Source: an uncultured Erysipelotrichaceae bacterium (GTDB lineage Bacteria; Bacillota_I; Bacilli_A; RF39; UBA660). Taken from it: DNA of 15,454 nucleotides. Below, piece after piece: positions 1 through 6,871 of this stretch. Location of the stretch: positions 1-15,454 of the forward strand of contig CADBRL010000059.1 of NCBI GenBank assembly GCA_902797105.1, in the 5' to 3' direction. Made by a program: the position numbers and the translations under genes. The notes beneath the pieces are model-generated. The model was not told the origin of the DNA. It searched no databases and saw only the letters and a program-made list of their open reading frames with translations. The first letter of the stretch is position 1. Each line of letters starts with the position of its first letter.

Positions 1-840
1 GAGATTGGTATAAACAAAGAAATAGATATTGAAAAAGAGATAAGTTTATTTATTAAAGAATTAGATTTTGAATTTAAAGAAAGAGAACTATTTTATATTC
101 ATGTTCTTGCTAAAGAAATGGACTTTTTACTTAAGTATTTAAAAGAGCAAAGAAAAACAAGTAGCTTAAATGATTATTTGTTTGAAACAGAGCTTAATGT
201 GGAAAAAGAGTATGATGGAGTAAAAGTGAACTTTAAAGGCTTTATAGATAAGGTAATGAGTACTAAATACAATGATAAAGAAGTAATAGCAGTAGTGGAT
301 TATAAAACTGGAGATAAGAATGTAAAATTAGATACTTTAGAATATGGTCTTAATATGCAACTTCCGATATATTTATATTTACTTAAAACAAGTGATAGAT
401 TTAAAGACTCTATTATTGCAGGTTTCTATATAGAAAGAGTACTTAATAATGTTTTAAATAGAGATAAGCTTAAGTCTTTAGAAACTTTAAAGAAAGATAA
501 TTTAAGACTATCTGGTTATACCAACAGTAATGAAACTATAATGAGTCTTCTTGATAGTAATTATAAAGATAGTAAGATGATAAAAGGTTTAAGATTTAAG
601 AAAGATGGTTCTTTTTATAGTACTAGTAAAGTGTTATCTAATGAAGAGATGGATAATTTAATAATTAAAGTAAATGAGATTATAGATGATGTAATAAAGA
701 ATATTGTGGAAGGTAATTTTAATATTAATCCCAAGGTACTTGGTGGTAAAAATATATCATGTACTTATTGTAAATTTAAAGATATATGTTTTAAAACAAA
801 AGATGATGAAGTAATACTTGAAGATAGCAAAACCAATTGA
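1..840 (+). CDS. addB: AddB, ATP-dependent nuclease subunit B, C-terminal part (5' end outside window)
   Basis: The reading frame is open from base 1, so this is the last 279 residues of a longer protein; the Met at 118 is internal. It is the C-terminal RecB-like nuclease domain of AddB, which with AddA resects double-strand breaks and degrades linear DNA. Visible nuclease features are GFIDKV (Asp83 of the fragment), VVDYKTGDK (Asp100, Lys102) and a following GLNMQLPIYLYLL helix with the conserved Gln. Near the end, CTYCKFKDIC (Cys254, 257, 263) has the C-x2-C-x5-C spacing of the AddB iron-sulfur staple; the fourth Cys normally lies N-terminal of the nuclease domain, outside the window. addA would normally follow directly, but here it begins about 1.8 kb downstream, after an inserted toxin-antitoxin pair. 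The -35 box of the next promoter overlaps the stop codon. The 3' end is partly duplicated at 2413-2600. Confidence 0.9.
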   Translation, partial: EIGINKEIDIEKEISLFIKELDFEFKERELFYIHVLAKEMDFLLKYLKEQRKTSSLNDYLFETELNVEKEYDGVKVNFKGFIDKVMSTKYNDKEVIAVVDYKTGDKNVKLDTLEYGLNMQLPIYLYLLKTSDRFKDSIIAGFYIERVLNNVLNRDKLKSLETLKKDNLRLSGYTNSNETIMSLLDSNYKDSKMIKGLRFKKDGSFYSTSKVLSNEEMDNLIIKVNEIIDDVIKNIVEGNFNINPKVLGGKNISCTYCKFKDICFKTKDDEVILEDSKTN

Positions 841-865
841 CAATGATACGGATAAATGATAAAAT
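837..865 (+). promoter_or_regulatory. Sigma-A-type promoter of the AbiE operon
   Basis: TTGACA at 837-842, a 17-base spacer, and TAAAAT at 860-865 give a near-consensus vegetative promoter. The -35 box overlaps the addB stop codon (838-840). Transcription would start near 872, ahead of the AGAGGTGG ribosome binding site at 884-891. The box positions are read from the sequence; activity is inferred. Confidence 0.75.
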
Positions 866-873
866 ATCCGTAT
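846..873. promoter_or_regulatory. Perfect 9-bp inverted repeat over the AbiE promoter, candidate operator
   Basis: ATACGGATA (846-854) and TATCCGTAT (865-873) are perfect reverse complements separated by 10 bases. They cover the spacer, the edge of the -10 box and the probable start site of the promoter at 837-865, where a bound repressor would block transcription. AbiEi antitoxins are known to repress their own promoters by binding inverted repeats, so AbiEi is the obvious candidate ligand. The same palindrome occurs ahead of addA (2562-2589), so a regulator of addA is an alternative. No T-run follows, so a terminator is unlikely. Confidence 0.6.
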
Positions 874-895
874 GAATGAACAAAGAGGTGGAATT

Positions 896-1522
896 ATGAA
901 TTTCATGACAAAAGAAGAATTTATAAATGAAAGTAATATAGAAATTATTCAAAAACTTATGGAAATAAATAATGGATATATTACAACAAAAGAACTTGAA
1001 AATCTTGATATAAGTAGGAATTATCTATCTCTGATGACTAAAAAAAATCTGATAGAAAAAGTAGCTAAGGGTATTTATATAGATTCTAACAAGATCGAAG
1101 ATATATATTATGTATTTAGTGTAAGTACCCCAAAAATAATTTATTCTCATATGACAGCACTTTATTTTCATAATCTATCAATTAAAGCCCCAGATAGTTC
1201 TTTTGACATAACGGTTACAAAAAAGTATAATAACCCAAAACTAAAAAAACATAATGTTTTTTATGTTGATGATAAACTTTATAATATTGGACTTACTGAA
1301 GTTAAAACTCCGAATGGGAATAATGTTAAAGCTTATGATGTGGAAAGATGTATTTGTGATATAATTCGTTCTAAAAAAAGAATGGATATGGAGCATGTAA
1401 AGTATGCAGTTAAGGAATATCTTAAAAGAAATGATAGTGATTTAATAAAACTTTCAAAATATGCGGATATGTTTGGCATAAAAGAAGAAGTTATGAATTT
1501 TGTGGGTATGATGTATGAATAG
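896..1522 (+). CDS. AbiEi-family antitoxin / transcriptional regulator (type IV TA)
   Basis: A 208-residue protein resembling AbiEi antitoxins of the AbiE abortive-infection family. The N-terminal third is a winged helix: GYITTKELENLDISRNYLSL followed by KKNLIEKVAKGIYI, the usual pattern of a helix-turn-helix ending in a wing with Gly-x-Tyr. The C-terminal half carries YDVERCICDIIRSKKRMD, typical of the family's second domain. In studied AbiE systems AbiEi counters the toxin without a stable complex and represses the operon. I place the start at 896 because AGAGGTGG (884-891) sits just before it; an in-frame ATG at 872 would put this ribosome site inside the gene and leave it in the conserved flanking repeat. 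The gene overlaps the toxin start by 8 bases, consistent with translational coupling. The candidate operator at 846-873 would allow autoregulation. Confidence 0.85.
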   Translation: MNFMTKEEFINESNIEIIQKLMEINNGYITTKELENLDISRNYLSLMTKKNLIEKVAKGIYIDSNKIEDIYYVFSVSTPKIIYSHMTALYFHNLSIKAPDSSFDITVTKKYNNPKLKKHNVFYVDDKLYNIGLTEVKTPNGNNVKAYDVERCICDIIRSKKRMDMEHVKYAVKEYLKRNDSDLIKLSKYADMFGIKEEVMNFVGMMYE

Positions 1523-2351
1523 TATGCAAGTAAAGGATAAATTAAAAAATGTGGCAGTTAAACGTAATTTGGATTTTAATACATTACTTCGTTTATATAT
1601 GTATGACAGATTTATAGAAAGACTAGCTGTAAGTGAGTATCGTGATAATTTCATTTTAAAAGGAGGTTTTTATTTAAGTACATTATTTGGATTGGAAAGT
1701 CGTTCTACCAAAGATATAGATACTGCAATTAAAGATGCTAATTTTACTAAAGAAAATGTTGAAAATATGATTAAATCAATTATTTCAATAGATATTAACG
1801 ATGGCGCTTTGATAAACTTTATAAGGATTGATAATATACGTGAATCGGATCAATATGGTGGATATAGAATAGTTTTAAATGTAAAAATAGATACAATTAG
1901 TGAGAATTTTCAAATTGATGTAGCAACAGGTGATCCTATAACGCCAAGACCGATTGTATATAAATATCGCCCTGTATTAGGAGATGATTATGTAAAGGTA
2001 TGGTCATATAATATTGAAACTATAATTGCTGAAAAGTTAGAAACAATTCTAAAGAGAGCTGAAGCTAATAGTAGAATAAGGGATTATTATGACTTATATT
2101 TGATATATACTAATGGTTGGAATGATGTTAAAATAGTCGATTTACGTAAGGCAGTAGACAAAACATTTGAAAAGAGAAATTATACTGGAAATATTGACGA
2201 AACTATAGCAATATTGAAAGAAAGTGAAATTATTAAAAGTAAATGGAATTCTTATAAGAAAAAATATGCATATGCAAGTAATATTGACTATGATGAAATA
2301 ATGAAATGTATTAAAGAGATTGTTAGAGCAATAGTACCAGCAGCAGTATAG
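1515..2351 (+). CDS. AbiEii-family nucleotidyltransferase toxin
   Basis: A 278-residue protein of the AbiEii/AbiGii/MenT-like nucleotidyltransferase family, the toxin partner of AbiEi. Members modify RNA targets (tRNA acceptor ends in the MenT enzymes) and stop growth. The polymerase-beta-like core is visible: FILKGGFYL (Lys49-Gly50-Gly51), then RSTKDID with Asp67 and Asp69 as metal ligands, and FQIDVATGDPITP with Asp135 as probable third acidic residue. The C-terminal signature AEKLETIL, followed by NSRIRDYYDLY (Glu173, Lys174, Arg187, Asp190, Asp193), is also characteristic. All key residues are present and the length is normal, so the toxin looks intact. It starts inside the end of the antitoxin gene in another frame. 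No terminator follows, so transcription may run on toward addA. The gene may act as phage defence by abortive infection, or simply as an addiction module; the sequence does not decide. Confidence 0.88.
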   Translation: MNSMQVKDKLKNVAVKRNLDFNTLLRLYMYDRFIERLAVSEYRDNFILKGGFYLSTLFGLESRSTKDIDTAIKDANFTKENVENMIKSIISIDINDGALINFIRIDNIRESDQYGGYRIVLNVKIDTISENFQIDVATGDPITPRPIVYKYRPVLGDDYVKVWSYNIETIIAEKLETILKRAEANSRIRDYYDLYLIYTNGWNDVKIVDLRKAVDKTFEKRNYTGNIDETIAILKESEIIKSKWNSYKKKYAYASNIDYDEIMKCIKEIVRAIVPAAV

Positions 2352-2412
2352 AAAGGGTAAAAACTTGAGTATTATCTGAAAGCGTAATAAAAAAAGTTAA
2401 AGATGGCATAGT

Positions 2413-2556
2413 ATAAGTCTTCTTGATAGTAACTATAAATATAGTAAGATGATAAAAGGTTTAAGATTAAAAAAAGATGGTTCTTTTTATGGTAGTAGTA
2501 ATGTGTTATCTAATTAAGGAATTCAAGTAATACTTGAAGATAGCAAAACCAATTGA
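2413..2556 (+). pseudogene. addB: Decayed duplicate of the addB 3' end
   Basis: Bases 2413-2514 read in the same frame as the intact gene (ISLLDSNY, MIKGLRLKKDGSFY and so on) but end at a premature TAA at 2515-2517. The next 160 or so bases of the parent are deleted, including the codons of the three C-terminal cluster cysteines. The match resumes at 2525 and runs through the original stop region. It cannot encode a functional domain. It shows that the real addB end was once present directly upstream of addA. Confidence 0.85.
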
Positions 2557-2589
2557 CGATGATACGGATAAATTATGAAATATCCGTAT
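2553..2589 (+). promoter_or_regulatory. Probable addA promoter with the same palindromic operator
   Basis: TTGACG (2553-2558), a 17-base spacer and TGAAAT (2576-2581) correspond to the boxes of the AbiE promoter, each with one change from that copy. The inverted repeat is unchanged: ATACGGATA at 2562-2570 and TATCCGTAT at 2581-2589, again 10 bases apart. It lies about 45 bases before the addA start. The promoter looks weaker than the upstream copy, but the palindrome arms have no mutations. Confidence 0.55.
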
Positions 2590-2633
2590 GAATGAACAAA
2601 ATTTAATGTGCGATATTAAAAGAGGTGAAGAAG

Positions 2634-5600
2634 ATGAATTTGACTCCTGAACAAGCCAAAGCTGTTAATTTGGAAGGGAAAAATATTATAGTATCAGCTG
2701 GAGCAGGTTCTGGTAAAACTGCAGTATTATCAGAAAGAGTGATAAGAAAACTTAAAGATGGCGTAGATATTAGAAATATTTTAATGTTAACATTTACTAA
2801 TGAAGCTGCGGGAGAAATGTCTGATAGAATTAGAAAAAAAATAAAAAAAGCTGGTTTAAAAGAACAACTTGAATATTTAGATCAAGCATATATTACTACA
2901 TTTGATGCATTTGCTTTAAATTTAGTTAAAAAATATCATTATGTTCTTAATATGAGCAAAGATATTAGTATAATTGATGCATCAATTATTAATTTGAAAA
3001 GAAAAGAAATTTTAGAAGAGATATTCGAAGAATTTTATGAAGAAAAAGACGATAGATTTTTAAAATTAATTGAAGATTTTACTAATAGAGATGATGAATT
3101 AATAAAGACAGCAGTTTTAAGTATTAATAGATTACTTGATTTAAAATATGATAAAGAGGATTATTTAGGTAATTATGTAAATAATTATTATAGTGATGAA
3201 TATGTAAATAAATGTTTTAATGAATACTTTAAATATGTTAAATCTTTAGCTGAATCCCTAGAGAATATGGTACTTGAAATAGAAAGCTATATGGATGGTG
3301 CATCTTATCAAAAATTATATGATAGTGTTTCTAATCTTTTTTCTCCGCACAACTTTAATGATTTATATAAGTATAAAGATTGTACTTTAGGGAAGTTTAC
3401 TAAATTAGATGAAGAAGGTAAGGCTTTAAAAGAAAATATTCAAGATACATTTAAAACACTAAGTGATTTAATATTTTATAGTGAAGAAGAATTAAAAAGT
3501 GCATATTTAAGTACTAAAGATTATGCTGAAATAATTATAGAAATTATTCATAAACTTGATGATAAAATAAATGCTTTTAAGAAAGAATTTGATTCTTATG
3601 AATTTACAGATATAGCTAAAATGGCTATTAAAATAGTTGAAGAAAATGAAAGTATCAGAGAAGAGCTTAAAAGTAAGTTTAATGAAATAATGATTGATGA
3701 ATATCAAGACACAAGTGATTTACAAGAAACATTTATTAAATATTTAGAAAATGATAATGTTTATATGGTCGGAGATATAAAACAATCTATATATAGATTT
3801 AGAAATGCTAATCCTTTAATATTTAAAAATAAGTATGATAAATATAGTAATCATGATGGTGGTATAAAAATAGATTTACTTAAGAATTTTAGATCTAGAG
3901 AAGAAGTACTTTTTAATATTAATGAAATATTTGCTCGTCTTATGACTAAAGAACTCGGTGGTATTAATTATAAAGAAAGTCACGCTATGATATTTGGTAA
4001 TACTTCTTATATTACACATGGCTTAAATAATAACAATAATTATATGGATATTTATACTTATAATAATGAGGATAAAAAATATTCAAATGATGAAATTGAA
4101 GCTTTTATAATAGCAAATGATATAAAGAAGAAAATAAGTGATAATTATGAAGTATATGATTTTGATTTAGGAAAAAATCGAAAAGCAAACTATAATGATT
4201 TTTGTATTATACTTGATCGTGGTAGTAAAATGAATTTATTTAAGAAAGTATTTGAGTACTTTAATATACCAATGGAAATATATAAGGATAGTAATTTAAT
4301 GGAAGAGAATGATATTTATATTATTAAAAATATTATTAATTTATGTTTTTCTATTAAAAATGAAGTTTATGATAAAAGGTTTAGATATTATTTTACTAGT
4401 GTTGCTAGAAGTTATGTTGGTGGCTTAAATGATGCTGAAATATTTAATGATTTAGAAAATAATGGTATATTTAGAAGTGAAGTATTTAGAATATGTAAAG
4501 AAATAAGTAAAGTATTAGATGAACTAACACCTAGTATGCTTTTAAAGAGAATTATTGATGATTTTAATTTTTATGAAAAATTTATTTTAGTGGGTAATGT
4601 TGATGCTGGTATAAAGAGAATGAATTATTTGCTAGGGTTAGCTGAAAATGTGGAAAACTTAGGTTTTACAAGTGAAGACTTTAGTAAATATCTTGAAGAT
4701 TTAGCAACTTCTGGTAGTGAAATAAAATATAAAGAAGCTAAATCAAGTAGTATATCTGTTAAAATGATGAATATTCATAAATCCAAAGGTCTTGAATTTC
4801 CAATATGTTATTTTACTGGTTTTCCTAAAACATTTAATTTAAGTGATTTAAAAAATAAATTTATGTTTGATAATAAGTATGGTATTATAACACCATATTA
4901 TAAAGATGGCATTGGTGAAGTATTTATTAAACAACTTGTTAAAAATGAGTATTATTTAAATGAAGTAGCAGAAAAGGTAAGATTATTTTATGTAGCACTT
5001 ACAAGAAGTAAAGAAAAAATAATTATGGTAATGCCTGAGGTAAAGGATAAAACTAGAGCATGTGAAGAAGTAGACTTTTTAGAGGGATTAAGTTTTAGAT
5101 CATTTTATAACTTTTTAGAAAGTATATATGGTAATATTGCAAAATATGTAACAAGCATTAATTTAAATAATATTGGTCTATCTAAAGAATATGAATTTAG
5201 TAAAGCACTAAGTAGAAATTTAGAAAGCTCAAAAGAAGAAATGGTCATATATGATGATGAAGTTTTATATGAAGAAGTAGAAAAGAAACATGCGTCTAAA
5301 ACAATAAAGAATATTTTAACTAAAGAAGAAGCTAAGACTTTAGAGTTTGGTACCCAGATGCATGAAATATTTGAATTAACTGATTTTAAAACTGTTAAAG
5401 ATGATAATAAGTATATAAATAAATTATTAGAAAATTTTGATTTTAAAAATGCAGAAATTTATCAAGAACTAGAGTTTATGTTTGAAAAAGATGATATTAA
5501 ATATCATGGTATTATAGATTTAATGTTAGAGTATAGTGACAAAATATTTATTGTGGATTACAAGCTTAAAAATATTGATGATGAAAATTATATTAAACAA

Positions 5601-5708
5601 TTAAGTGTATATTATGATTATGTAAAAAGTATAAGTGATAAAGAAGTTTATTTATATTTATATTCAATACTAGATAACAAAGTAAAAGAAATAGAGGTGA
5701 AAGCATGA
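2634..5708 (+). CDS. addA: AddA, helicase-nuclease subunit A
   Basis: A 1024-residue UvrD/Rep-type (superfamily 1A) helicase with a C-terminal nuclease domain; with AddB it unwinds and resects double-strand ends for RecA loading. Visible motifs in order: Walker A GAGSGKT (23-29), LMLTFTNEAAGEM (motif Ia), Walker B DEYQD (355-359), VGDIKQSIYRFR (from 379), MNIHKSKGLEF (712-722), RLFYVALTR (783-791), and a RecB-type nuclease with GIIDLML (Asp962) and VDYKLK (Asp975, Lys977). All catalytic residues are present. It is shorter than Bacillus AddA (about 1,230 residues), with the loss spread over linker regions. I start it at ATG 2634, six bases after AGAGGTG (2621-2627); the in-frame GTG at 2625 lies inside that ribosome site. 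The stop overlaps the next start as ATGA (5705-5708). Separation from addB by the toxin-antitoxin islet is the odd feature. Confidence 0.95.
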   Translation: MNLTPEQAKAVNLEGKNIIVSAGAGSGKTAVLSERVIRKLKDGVDIRNILMLTFTNEAAGEMSDRIRKKIKKAGLKEQLEYLDQAYITTFDAFALNLVKKYHYVLNMSKDISIIDASIINLKRKEILEEIFEEFYEEKDDRFLKLIEDFTNRDDELIKTAVLSINRLLDLKYDKEDYLGNYVNNYYSDEYVNKCFNEYFKYVKSLAESLENMVLEIESYMDGASYQKLYDSVSNLFSPHNFNDLYKYKDCTLGKFTKLDEEGKALKENIQDTFKTLSDLIFYSEEELKSAYLSTKDYAEIIIEIIHKLDDKINAFKKEFDSYEFTDIAKMAIKIVEENESIREELKSKFNEIMIDEYQDTSDLQETFIKYLENDNVYMVGDIKQSIYRFRNANPLIFKNKYDKYSNHDGGIKIDLLKNFRSREEVLFNINEIFARLMTKELGGINYKESHAMIFGNTSYITHGLNNNNNYMDIYTYNNEDKKYSNDEIEAFIIANDIKKKISDNYEVYDFDLGKNRKANYNDFCIILDRGSKMNLFKKVFEYFNIPMEIYKDSNLMEENDIYIIKNIINLCFSIKNEVYDKRFRYYFTSVARSYVGGLNDAEIFNDLENNGIFRSEVFRICKEISKVLDELTPSMLLKRIIDDFNFYEKFILVGNVDAGIKRMNYLLGLAENVENLGFTSEDFSKYLEDLATSGSEIKYKEAKSSSISVKMMNIHKSKGLEFPICYFTGFPKTFNLSDLKNKFMFDNKYGIITPYYKDGIGEVFIKQLVKNEYYLNEVAEKVRLFYVALTRSKEKIIMVMPEVKDKTRACEEVDFLEGLSFRSFYNFLESIYGNIAKYVTSINLNNIGLSKEYEFSKALSRNLESSKEEMVIYDDEVLYEEVEKKHASKTIKNILTKEEAKTLEFGTQMHEIFELTDFKTVKDDNKYINKLLENFDFKNAEIYQELEFMFEKDDIKYHGIIDLMLEYSDKIFIVDYKLKNIDDENYIKQLSVYYDYVKSISDKEVYLYLYSILDNKVKEIEVKA

Positions 5709-6871
5709 GGATAGCAATTATTGGGGCTGGTCCAGCAGGCTTAGCAGCAGCTAAAATCATATCAATAAAAAACCAAGTTGTAGTATTTGAGAAAAATAGT
5801 GATGCTGGTAAAAAGCTTCTTTTAACGGGAAGTGGAAGATGTAATATCGGTAATACTAATAATGATTTAAGTAAGTATCATTCAAGTAATAATGAATTTA
5901 TAGAAAAGATAATAAATGATAAAAATTTAGATAAAGTAAATAATTTTTTCAAAGAAATAGGTTTAGTTTTAAAAGATAAAAATGGTTATCTTTATCCATA
6001 TAGTGAAAAATCATCTAGTGTTTTATCTTGTTTGAAAAGTTCTTTAGATGTTGATTTTAGATTTAATACTAATATTGAAAACATTGAAAGGGAAAATGAT
6101 AAGTTTATTATTAATCATGAAACTTTTGATAAAGTAATTATTACGACCGGTGGTCTTAGTTATCCGAAGACTGGAAGCTCTGGTGAAGGTTTTTCATTAG
6201 CTAAAGAATTTGGTCATAAAGTAATTAATTTAAATCCATCTTTAATGGCCCTTGAAACAAGTATTGGGCTAGAAAAAGAATGGTCTGGCATTAGATGTGA
6301 AGTAAATGTTTCAAGTTATATTGATAAAGCAAAAGTAAAAGAAGAACATGGAGAACTACAATTTACAAGTTATGGTTTAAGTGGTATTTGTATTTTTAAT
6401 TTAAGCCGGGATATAAGACTGGCTTTAAATGAAGAAAAGGAATGTGAAGTAAAACTTAACTTTTGTCCATGGACAGCTCATTTAAGTAACTATATGGAAG
6501 AAAATAAAGATAAATATCTAACAAATATATGTGATGGTTTTTTAGATTATAAATTAACTAATATAATCCTTAAGTATTTAAAAATTAAAGATAAAAAATG
6601 GTGTGAATTAAAAATAGATGAAAAGAATAAATTTATCGAGACTTTAACTAATTTTAAAGTTAAAATTATAGATACTAAAGGTTATTTAGATGCGCAGGTA
6701 ACTAGTGGGGGAGTATCTTTAGAAGAAATAAATTTAGAAACAATGGAATCTAAGCTTGTTAAAAATCTTTATTTTGCTGGAGAAGTCCTAGATTTAGATG
6801 GTGATTGTGGGGGATATAACCTAACTATAAGTTTTATAACAGGTTTAATTGCAGGTGATAATCATGATTAG
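5705..6871 (+). CDS. FAD-dependent oxidoreductase, HI0933/YhiN-like family
   Basis: A 388-residue flavoprotein of the HI0933-like family (sometimes annotated as aminoacetone oxidase family FAD-binding enzyme). The N-terminal dinucleotide fold is GAGPAGLAAAK (GxGxxG at 7-12) with Glu29 at the end of the second strand, expected to bind the FAD ribose. It is followed by LLLTGSGRCNIGNTN (38-52), a strong family signature. TTGGLSYPKTGSSGEG is a second conserved block. The C-terminal block includes SGGVSLEEINLETMESKLV and LYFAGEVLDLDGDCGGYNL, which closes the FAD site. The physiological substrate of the family is not established. The gene overlaps addA by 4 bases and the next gene by 8, so the three are probably cotranslated. 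The length is normal and nothing looks broken. Confidence 0.88.
   Translation: MRIAIIGAGPAGLAAAKIISIKNQVVVFEKNSDAGKKLLLTGSGRCNIGNTNNDLSKYHSSNNEFIEKIINDKNLDKVNNFFKEIGLVLKDKNGYLYPYSEKSSSVLSCLKSSLDVDFRFNTNIENIERENDKFIINHETFDKVIITTGGLSYPKTGSSGEGFSLAKEFGHKVINLNPSLMALETSIGLEKEWSGIRCEVNVSSYIDKAKVKEEHGELQFTSYGLSGICIFNLSRDIRLALNEEKECEVKLNFCPWTAHLSNYMEENKDKYLTNICDGFLDYKLTNIILKYLKIKDKKWCELKIDEKNKFIETLTNFKVKIIDTKGYLDAQVTSGGVSLEEINLETMESKLVKNLYFAGEVLDLDGDCGGYNLTISFITGLIAGDNHD

Larger units (their letters stand above)
541..884 (+). repeat. Upstream copy of the long direct repeat flanking the AbiE islet
   Basis: This stretch covers the end of addB and the first bases after it, and has a second, shortened copy at 2413-2600. 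Bases 541-645 match 2413-2517 with about nine or ten differences. Bases 809-884 match 2525-2600 at 73 of 76 positions by eye. The intervening 160 or so bases are missing from the downstream copy. Homology stops abruptly after GAACAAA, just where the antitoxin ribosome binding site begins, which marks an edge of the inserted segment. Confidence 0.9.
885..2412 (+). mobile_element. Putative toxin-antitoxin islet inserted between addB and addA
   Basis: The two AbiE genes plus about 60 bases of downstream sequence lie between the two copies of the addB 3' end. No transposase, integrase or terminal inverted repeats are visible. The arrangement is like insertion with long target duplication, described for restriction-modification genes. 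Recombination between the flanking copies would remove the islet and rejoin addB to addA. The mobility is inferred from the duplication only. Confidence 0.45.
2413..2600 (+). repeat. Downstream copy of the long direct repeat flanking the AbiE islet
   Basis: The partner of 541-884, shortened by an internal deletion. The last 76 bases (2525-2600) keep 73 identities with 809-884, clearly better conserved than the coding part (roughly 90%). That last segment contains the promoter and palindrome, suggesting selection there while the addB remnant drifted. Homology ends after GAACAAA; the bases that follow lead to the addA ribosome binding site. Confidence 0.9.

Noticed and set aside
846..873. The inverted repeat as a terminator of addB
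   Set aside because: No T-run follows, the loop is 10 bases, and it overlaps a near-consensus promoter.
1454..1654. Minus-strand ORF across the AbiEi/AbiEii overlap
   Set aside because: It is antisense to two well-supported genes, has no ribosome site, and its composition is that of the reverse of A+T-rich coding sequence.
2625..2633. GTG start for addA at 2625
   Set aside because: This codon is part of the AGAGGTG ribosome site; ATG 2634 is properly spaced.
3507..3707. Minus-strand ORF inside addA
   Set aside because: It lies opposite conserved helicase sequence and has no motif or start signal.
6849..6863. TTG start for the second flavoenzyme
   Set aside because: AGGTGA at 6853-6858 is spaced for ATG 6864, where family similarity begins.
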